Shown one piece after another: positions 56,475 through 64,000 of a DNA stretch of 64,000 bases. The notes beneath the pieces are model-generated. The model was not told the DNA's origin and ran no database searches. It saw only the letters and a list, made by a program, of their open reading frames with translations. Position numbers and translations under genes: made by a program. Location: contig OX442416.1 in NCBI GenBank assembly GCA_949361645.1, forward strand, positions 2,968,146 to 3,032,145. Reading direction: 5' to 3'. Numbering within the stretch: the stretch's first letter is position 1; every line of letters begins with the position of its first letter. Source of the DNA: Spongilla lacustris. Its lineage: Eukaryota > Porifera > Demospongiae > Spongillida > Spongillidae.

Positions 56475-58844
56475 TCGCACCTTCAAACTTCATGCAGGCA
56501 CGCCCCCTAATATAGATTGCTACTCGTTCCCAGACTGTGTGATACGATTACGTAATGAAATTCAACGGTAGCCATGAAAGTCCTTAACTTTTTCTAGCTT
56601 CGTATCCAATGGCTATCTTTGTATTCTTCATCCGTAAATCGCGCGTGATGTGGCCAATCCCAAAGCGCGACCCTTTTTGGTTCTATTTTTGTTTTCTTAC
56701 GACGAAAAACCGGTGCACGTGATGAGGCGTAAGAAAGGTAAAGCGGTCGGCCGTTTTACTAACAGGAACCGAAAATCATGGTGCGGAGAAGTTTTTTTTT
56801 TTTTTTTTTCAAGCAGATCTAAGTATCAATAGGCAACCCATCTATTAAGTTGAATTGAAATTAAATGTCTGCATCAGCTGCGTATAATACGTGAATAGCC
56901 GGTAAAAATGATAATAAATTTTAAAAAGATGCCCCTGAAGTGCTTTCTTTGAAGTGCCTTCTGTATACAGGGGAAGAACAACCTATCGGTCGTACTGTCC
57001 TCTATGGTGTGTTATAATAAAGGCCGGCCTGCGCTGGGTACTATCCTCCATGCATGGTATGTTATAACACGTGGTGTGTTATGATAAAGGAGTACTGACC
57101 TCCATGGTGTGTTATGATAAAGGGGTACTCTCTTCCATGTTGTGTTATAATAAAGGGGTACTGTCCTCCATAGTCAGATACTGTGTTATACTATATGTAT
57201 ACGCCGCGAAAAGTGGGTCTGGAGAAATGCCTGAGTGCTCAACAAAAGTCGTTCTGAGTGCGGCGCCTGATTTTAATTAGGCGCACAATCGGAATGCAGA
57301 GCACCCGTGATGTCACAACAAGAGTTCGAGTGCAATATGGCATGGTTAACTAACCGGTAGAGACGCGGTATTGTGCCCCCTAGAAAATTTTTGTTCTATT
57401 TTTTAATTCTATTTGCAGGCTTCTAGGGATAATGACTATTACCCAATGCTGAACAGCTATATTATCTATAAATTGGCTATAATCTCATGTCAGTTAAGCC
57501 ACTTACACTTTAAAAGCACAAATTATACTCGTGTCCGCCTCTATTTTATTCTATCACATAGAATAAAGCTACAAATTTTACCATTTATGTATCCCCGTAA
57601 TCGAGCTTCCGCTCGTAACATTTGTGTTTGGGATTCTATCTGTAGTGTGATGCTGTATACAGTATCTGTGCACTGGATGTCTCGAAGAAACGTGGTTTTC
57701 ACGATATTTGAAGTTAAAGTTTTTATTGTATTTTTTATTCTATTTGAAAGTTTCTAGGGCTAAAGAGAAACGGACCACAGGAGTATCCGAAGTGGAGTAA
57801 AAAGGGCGGAGCTTCGCCGCCATACTGTCAAACACAACGTGGCAGTGAGGAAAGCCAAAAACAGCCAGGCAGCTCACTGCTGACTACTTAGTCGTCGTAC
57901 GACGCGAGTAGACTGGGGACGAGTGCAACGTTCTGGCCAGTGTTTATAATGTTCATGCAGTCAACAATGGCAGTTTTAATAACGTTAGTCTATTATGTCT
58001 CACGGACTTATCTTCTGCCATGTTCGCGTGGGTGTTGTTTGCTAATTTGCAAGCCAATTTCCCCAGACCCTATGTGGGTGTGGCTACGCCAGACTAGGAA
58101 GGAGACACATGCGGAGTGATTTCACTACTGGATAATCTGAGCTGGTGCCCGATCATAGGCTTTAACAGGCTGCAGAGATATTGTCTCTGCACCTGGAACA
58201 GGCAAGGGCAAGGTTAAGCCTTCTACTTTGAACAAGCATATACACTTGAGCGCTGAGAATTGCCATTTCCCCTTTTCTCCGCGTTCTCAATATAATGTGC
58301 CGATCGAAGCTTGGATTTTCTATCACCTTTGAAAAAAATTCACAGAACAAATGGAACGTGGCGTACTTTAAAAACATGTGATGGGCACATAGCTGTACCC
58401 ACTTATAATTAGTTATTACAATAATTAAATGTCAACCATAGATTTAACCTAGCTCCTCTGATCTGATACGTGCATGTAGTTCTTGCAATGTGGATCTTGG
58501 CAAACGAAGAAATGAATACCCTTCTTCTACGATGATGTCGTATATTCATGCTTGAGTATACAGCCAAAACTTTTGGCGGTCTTTCCGCAGATACGCGGCA
58601 GCAGTTAATTGATCGATTCCGTGCATGATATGCCGGTCTTGCCTTGTCTTGCAGAGGGTCTTGAAATTAGCGCTTACAGGTACAATATCGTATGAAGCAA
58701 ATAGGAATAGCCATGCATATTGGCCGGGATGCAACCTCAAGAAGGTAAATTTCATGTGACCTGCATGCATATGGAGCATATGGACCGTATAGTAATGGTT
58801 TCTATGAGAGGTCTTGGTTCTAACACTGATTAAACAAGAGGCAA
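56475..58844. other. Upstream of the WD40 gene; intergenic
   Basis: No gene recognised. Includes a roughly 40-bp tandem repeat at 57003-57172. ORFs here (for example 57413-57757 plus, 58546-58779 minus) show no motif. Confidence 0.45.
57003..57172. repeat. Tandem repeat, about 4 x 40 bp
   Basis: Units read TATGGTGTGTTATAATAAAGG then GGTACT and TCCTCCAT; later units are closest to one another. Confidence 0.75.
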
Positions 58845-59149
58845 TTGAAAGGGTTGGGGAAAAAATACATATGGTATAAGAGTTTACTGCTTAGGCAACT
58901 TGTGGAAGAGCCACAAAATTCAGTACATGCAGTGCCTGGTATAGGCATGCATTCAAAGTTTTTAAAATTTCAGCAGAATATAATGAACAATGTCAACCTT
59001 GATAGCACCATCGAATGGATGAACAAACGTCAGTTGTATATCCAAATATTTCGATACTTCGAGCATTACATGGTATATAGATATTCACATTGCACTGCAT
59101 CTTGTGACATGCAACACATGCATTGTCAATCACAATGTAATGCACTTTC

Positions 59150-59880
59150 ATCACAACAGAAGCACTTTGTTTTAGCGGCACGCCAGTTTCTGGCACATGT
59201 CACTGAACTACTCAAGTAGAATTTGGCGACGGCAAGTACTTGTATTCTGCATGGCAGTCATTGCATGAGACATCGACTTGTACACCTTAATTTGAGAGGA
59301 ATAGAATACAGTGCATGCAGCTGCAGCTGGTAACCAGCTCTGCCAGCTCTATACCAGTCTCTTGCATGTATTGTTCAATGTCCCCAGGAGGACCCCAATG
59401 GAACTTTTGGGTAATCCATACCCATTCCAAAAACTATACGCAGTTTCAAATTTGGATTCGAGAAATTGTTTATGATCCTTTCCTTCACAGTTGGTGTTGT
59501 GCAGGCAGTAAACATATTTACCATTCGGTTCCATAGCATGCAGCACAAGGATCTGCCATGTATAAGGTCCAAGCATTGAACAGAAGAAGAGATAGATTAT
59601 AGAACAAGTGCATGTTATAAGTATGGCAGATGTCCTTTTTTACGATGTTGTCTATAGAACTTCTTCAACTAAGGACACAAATGTACCAGGCTTGGGATGG
59701 ACGATATGCTTAATGTTAGGCCCACTAGGAGCCTGTATTACTAGTGATGCATGGTTTCACCCTTCCAAGTCGGACCAGTCTTCCAGCAGAATCTTTTGGG
59801 GATAGAAATTGATGAAGCTCATTGTGTGAAGACTTGGCCAGTTTTTACTATTATTATTAGGCCAATGCTGGAGCTATTGT
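59150..59880 (-). pseudogene. RecQ-like helicase relic with one inverted module
   Basis: On the minus strand, in order: SGPNIKHIVHPKPGTFVSLV (about 59735-59675), an IFC-type segment IYLFFCSMLG (about 59590), ACTTPTVKERIINNFSNPNL (about 59500-59440), FGMGMDYPKVP (about 59425), WGH and DIEQYMQETG (59385-59355), MQNTSTCRRQILLE (about 59260-59220). These are helicase motifs IV-VI and the zinc region of RecQ/BLM-like proteins. The Walker-B/DEAH motif IDEAHCVKTW is on the plus strand at 59810-59839. The Q.GR.GR finger is damaged and stops are frequent. A 124-residue plus ORF at 58845-59219 overlaps the end but has no recognised motif. Confidence 0.65.
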
Positions 59881-62281
59881 AAAGAGATCATACCTGCCAT
59901 CATCTGCGTTTAATGATGGACTTATAATATTGTATTAATAGCAACATAGTGTTATAGCTGTAGTTTAGTGGTGCATGTTATTTGTATTATTATTATTACA
60001 TGTATTTTCATTATCAGAAGTGTTTCTGGGCTGACAAAAACAAGCTGAACTTTTATCTCTTCGGTCACATTCTTTTAAAAAGGGAAATTTCAAACAAACA
60101 ACGCAAAAATACAAAAAGATAATGCAACAATGAGATCAGATATACGTTTCTGATGTATACTGACATGTAGGTACATCAATAAGGCCGTCACGTGAGGTAC
60201 AGTACCTCCAATCAGATTGCAGTAACGTTGCGGTTATTGGTTACTACGCTTTAATTGCCACATGCCTGCAATCTGATTGGAGGTGCCAGAATTTTGGCAC
60301 CGCGATATCATAGATAGGGATTGGAAACGGGGTCACGTGCACACCAATTAACAACGGAAGATAGGTTACTGTAGTAGTTAAAGTTCACTGACCGTGGTAC
60401 TATGATATCTTCTCAACCTTGTTATCCCTAGCTTCTCCCGCTTCAGCTGAGCTTACAAGTTCGTAACTCGGAGGAGAAAGTTTGTGAGCTATATACTATA
60501 CGCCCACATCACAGTAAACAGTATGTCGATGTAAAGCCAACTTTTTATAATCTCATACCAACACTCCTTCGCTCAGTCCACAGCCCAGTTCTATCGCAAA
60601 ATGAGTGCACTAGAGAATGAAACCTTCAAACCCCGTTAATACTATTTACAAAGTAGCTATACGCCCAGATGCGCGCAGAACTGCCAGTATGATTGACGCG
60701 ATATATAGTCGACGTAAAGCGAACGTTTTATAACCTCATACCGGCCGGCTTAGTCCATAGCCCAGTTCTAACGCCCTGAACCGACAGTATGTCGAAAACG
60801 CTGTTTCGTACCACTTCATATTTTCAAAGCTAGGGAAAGGGGCAAAACCTATCCAGTTCTATCCAGATTGCTACGAAGAACTTATTTACAAAAAATCAAC
60901 CTCAAAAAACGTACAGAACAGTTTTTGCACGCCCAGGTTATGAGAAAAGATTCAATTAGCTTAATTAATTTCATTTCTCAGAATTCACAGCCCTATGCGG
61001 CCATACATTTTGTGGACAAAAGGCATACCTATAGAAATATTGAAAAAGTGGCGTAATGCCTTAGCAACCACCCTTGACAACCGACAACCTTACAAACTTT
61101 GCACTACAGTACGTGTTAACATGTTTGAACTTGTAGCCATTTAAAGGCCATACATGGAATGAAGTACCTTTGTTCTATTAGTAGCCAATGTCACATGGCC
61201 TAGTTTTCTCTCCACTGCTTCCTACAAGCGGCCATTTTTTGACGAACCCATCGACTTCAACGTACTTTTTCGACTACGCAGACAAATTCTGCTCCCCAGA
61301 TGGAAGCACAGAACAAAAGGAGACAGATAGTACTTACAACATGTAGTATGGAACTGTAGCCATACTTTTTCTTCGCGATTGTATACGCGTGTGAACTATA
61401 CTGTGGTTTGAGCCGTGGTAACTATTAATGGTACATGTGCGTATGGACGTGTTTGAAAAGGGATAGAATGCCTATCCACGATTTTGTTGCTTTGTTTGGC
61501 GGTGGAATTGCTTCCAAAATCCGGGGTGCAATGGATAGCCTGTGCTCTTGAACAATAAGAGAGCGGTGTGTGTGGGCATGGATAGTCAGGATAGACGCTA
61601 CCCCCTGTTAACCTAGTAGACCAAAGCCTGCACCCTGCCCATTGTCAGGACCTACGTTAGTAGGTCCTAATGGCTATGTAGGATTTGAAGTGTCATGAAT
61701 ACGATTAGCAAAACACCAGATTTCACTATTGTCATTGCACCGTAGAATCAGTTGGAATTTAGCGAGCGTATTTGGATACAGCCAACGATTACCTACAATG
61801 TAGTAAAACTGCCGACGCTTAGAAAGCTCAGACAACAGAGATAACGCTCACTCGTTCCCACACTAGAACCTGAAAACATGGGCGATTCCTTCTTCTTCTT
61901 CCGGATCTGATAAGATAAGATTTGCTCGGATAAGAGGTTTATTGCGCTGTATCTTTGTCACGATTGAAGCGTAATGTTAACCGTTATGCGGAAGCACTAG
62001 AACCAATAAGTTAGAAACTTACTGCCGAGTTGGATTTGTTTTATTATTTTCGTAAGGGGAGCTATGCTTGACACAAATTCGATCTATAGCAACATTGTTA
62101 TGTTAGCAATAGCCCACAACAGATTTTATCGGCCCGTGGAAGACATAAAAGTTAGGATAGTAAACCCTTGCTTTTGCGCTTGTGGTTGCACACGTTCTAT
62201 ATAGTGCTCTACAGTTACTATATTTTAATAGTAGTCACGTTTCTTCCAAATGCTTGACGCGTCTGGTTTGTTTTCTTCAAA
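59881..62281. other. Intergenic with dispersed repeats
   Basis: 60315-60760 is a relative of 32390-32750. 60202-60287 is an inverted repeat. A short ORF at 60868-61056 (LQKINLKKRTEQFL) is unassigned. A new gene starts near 62282. Confidence 0.5.
60202..60287. repeat. Inverted repeat, about 20-bp arms
   Basis: GTACCTCCAATCAGATTGCAG at 60202 pairs with CTGCAATCTGATTGGAGGTG at 60266. Confidence 0.75.
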
Positions 62282-62751
62282 ATGCCGTCACGTCGATCGC
62301 GAAGAGAAAAGAATCGTGCCTCGAATCGTGCTAAGAAGATTGCCAAGTTAAATGATGACAGTTGTGCTGACGAGTCGCAAGATATTGAATGTGAGGAGCG
62401 CGACAGTTTTCACGAAGCGCATGAAAAAAAGAAGGCTTGCGACAGGAAGCACTACAAAGCCAATTCTGAGAGTATGAAGGAGAGCGCGAAGGCCCAGTAC
62501 TGGCTTGATCCGGAAAGTAAGAAGGAGAGCGCGAAGGCCCAGTACTGGCTTGATCCGGAAAGTAAGAAGGAGAGCGCGAAGGCCCAGTACTGGCTTGATC
62601 CGGAAAGTAAGAAGGAAAGCGTGAAGGCTTACTACGATCAAAATCGAGAACTGATTTTAGCCTCCAAACAAGCTCAAAATCAGGCAAATCCAAAGGCCAA
62701 GAGAGTTATCTCAAGGAAAAAAAACAGCCGCAGGAAAAGAAATCCTACGAG
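62282..62751 (+). CDS. Lysine/arginine-rich repeat ORF; possible first exon of the SWIM/YqaJ gene
   Basis: ATG at 62282 opens a highly basic protein (MPSRRSRREKNRASNRAKK). It contains three perfect 45-bp DNA repeats (62480-62614) coding for ESAKAQYWLDPESKK, then a diverged fourth unit, then a Lys/Arg-rich end (RKKNSRRKRNPTR). If unspliced it stops at 62755 (157 residues). AG|GTAGGA at 62750-62757 is a good donor, and joining to the acceptor TTATTTAG|T at 62890 keeps phase into SMAEQSDAFKQLD. I recognise this repeat style (KA.Y...PE.KK) from sponge and cnidarian transposon-associated proteins but know no function; the basic, Tyr/Trp-containing repeats could bind nucleic acid. Confidence 0.55.
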
Positions 62752-62889
62752 GTAGGAGTGTTTGCATGCAATGTACTATACCGTTTGGGTGCAATAGACC
62801 TTATTCGACCGCAATTATGAATAAATTATTGCGTGACTTGCATGTGACATGATTGATTGTTTATTGAGAAAGGCGTCGCCGTTATTTAG

Positions 62890-64000
62890 TATGGCTGAAC
62901 AATCGGATGCGTTTAAGCAGCTTGATGCAGTCGGGAAATCACGCTATAATGAGAAACTTGGTATGCTAGGCATAACAACAGATCCGTACATGACTCCAAA
63001 AGATGCTTGGGACTACAACCCCTCTCGTTGGCCTGACGTGTCGTTTCCCGACATTTGTGTGTATTTCATTCATACTCCATCTCCGTACGATTAAAAGCAT
63101 ACAAAAGTACAGAGGCATGGGCCTATTTCACTGCGGGATATGTAAGCGAAGTTGGATTGCTAAACACAACGCCACAAACGTGTCTTCTTTCTGCTATGGT
63201 ACACGTTATATATGCATGTTCATTAATTGTTACTTGTGGTATCAGATGCATTCACATTTTAGGTAAAGCATAGCCAGAAGATGACCTCTCCTCCCTTAAG
63301 GCCATGCATGGATAGGCGTTCAGTACGATGGCACTGTTATATGTGCTCATTGCAACTGTATGGCAGGTGCTGGGGGAAGCCTGTTCCCATGTGGCAGCTT
63401 TGCTCTATGCTGTGATGGCAAAGGCTAACCTTACAAAGGAGACTGCCTGCACTTCTGTGAAATGCAGCTGCCTTCAACCATCACACAATGCACAGGTTAA
63501 GCGCGTGCATGCATAAGTGCAGTGTGTGTGTGCATGTGTGCGTGTGTGTTTCAGTGTTTGTGTGTGTGCATGTGTGTAAGTCATTTGCATCCTTCATTTA
63601 AATGGTGTACAATTTTTATGTAATGAATACAGGCCCCTTATGTTCAAGTTGAAGATGTCAATTTTAGAAGTCCACTGGCATGTGATTCACCATGGGCAAA
63701 AAATTCTGCAAAGATTGCATCACCTCCCACATCGTTGGAAGTGGATAGGTTGTACAGTCAGCTACAAAGTGCAAATCCAAATGCTTGTATATTGTCTGTT
63801 GTTCCTGGCTATTCTGGTGCATTTGTCCCAACAATTCGTTTGTCTACTTTGCCACCATTGATGTCTTCGTACTTCAGTGCAGAAAAAATGGATCTACCAT
63901 TCAGTGACCTCATTGAGCAGTGTGATACAGTCTTCAACTCCCTCAGTGTTACGTGCGAGCAGGCACAAAATCTGGAGATGAAGACAAGAGAGCAGAGTAA
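62890..64000 (+). pseudogene. SWIM zinc-finger / YqaJ-nuclease-type gene, damaged or mis-sequenced, runs off window
   Basis: Exon-like blocks: 62890-63198 or 63262 (AEQSDAFKQLDAVGKSRYNE, WPDVSFPDICVYFIHTPSPY, then RLKAYKSTEAWAYFTAGYV one base out of frame near 63090); 63301-63495 after a CTCCCTTAAG acceptor (HAWIGVQYDGTVICAHCNCM, an extra base near 63369, then LGEACSHVAALLY); 63634-64000 after ATACAG (APYVQVEDVNFRSP ... SLSVTCEQAQNLEMKTREQS), open to the edge. The SWIM pattern CNC...CSH is visible. The last block is the usual lead-in to the YqaJ/lambda-exonuclease-like domain (EQ...E..TR.QS), whose catalytic part lies outside. Two one-base shifts suggest a young pseudogene or sequence errors. 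Confidence 0.65.

Overview
The window looks like nuclear DNA of an early-branching animal, most likely a sponge. This is inferred, not proven, from four things: intronless class C GPCRs in a tandem/inverted array; a 32-exon gene with many very short GT-AG introns; dense degenerate transposons (non-LTR retrotransposon, THAP/DDE, SWIM/YqaJ and RecQ-like relics); and heavy CA/GT microsatellites with TACATGTA and GCATGC palindromes. There are no bacterial operons, rRNA genes, convincing functional tRNA genes or CRISPR arrays. Frames, splice phases and repeat boundaries were worked out by hand.

Layout. (1) 0-11 kb: two metabotropic-glutamate-like receptors on the minus strand (1-1537, cut by the window edge; 7849-10542, complete), with small receptor relics and a decayed non-LTR retrotransposon (about 5.46-7.29 kb) between them. 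(2) 11-16 kb: a decayed transposase-like gene split by two inverted-repeat elements, one of which interrupts it exactly at a TTAA site. (3) 16.35-27.7 kb and 32.85-46.4 kb: two copies of one segmental duplication. Each carries a THAP/DDE transposase relic, a SWIM-type exon, CA/GT-rich fold-back sequence and, at the far end, one plus-strand receptor. The first receptor copy (24436-27109) has an 11-bp deletion and is a pseudogene or null allele; the second (42252-44939) is intact. Several insertions are present in only one copy, so the other copy shows the empty site. (4) 47.9-56.5 kb: one minus-strand gene for a roughly 920-residue EF-hand plus WD40 protein of the WDR49/WDR64/EFCAB8 kind. All 32 exons join in phase. 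(5) 59.1-59.9 kb: a RecQ-like helicase relic with one module inverted. (6) 62.3-64.0 kb: a lysine-rich repeat ORF followed by a SWIM/YqaJ-nuclease-type gene that leaves the window on the right.

How the parts relate. The receptors are probably cell-surface amino-acid sensors: the residues holding the alpha-amino-acid moiety in mGluR1 are present at matching spacing. They form a young multigene family that is still duplicating, inverting, losing members and diverging at the cytoplasmic end. The THAP-DDE-SWIM unit in the duplication and the SWIM/YqaJ gene at the right edge suggest a transposon lineage pairing a transposase with a nuclease; this is the best candidate for a poorly described system here. 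The WD40 gene is the only clearly ordinary single-copy host gene in the window.
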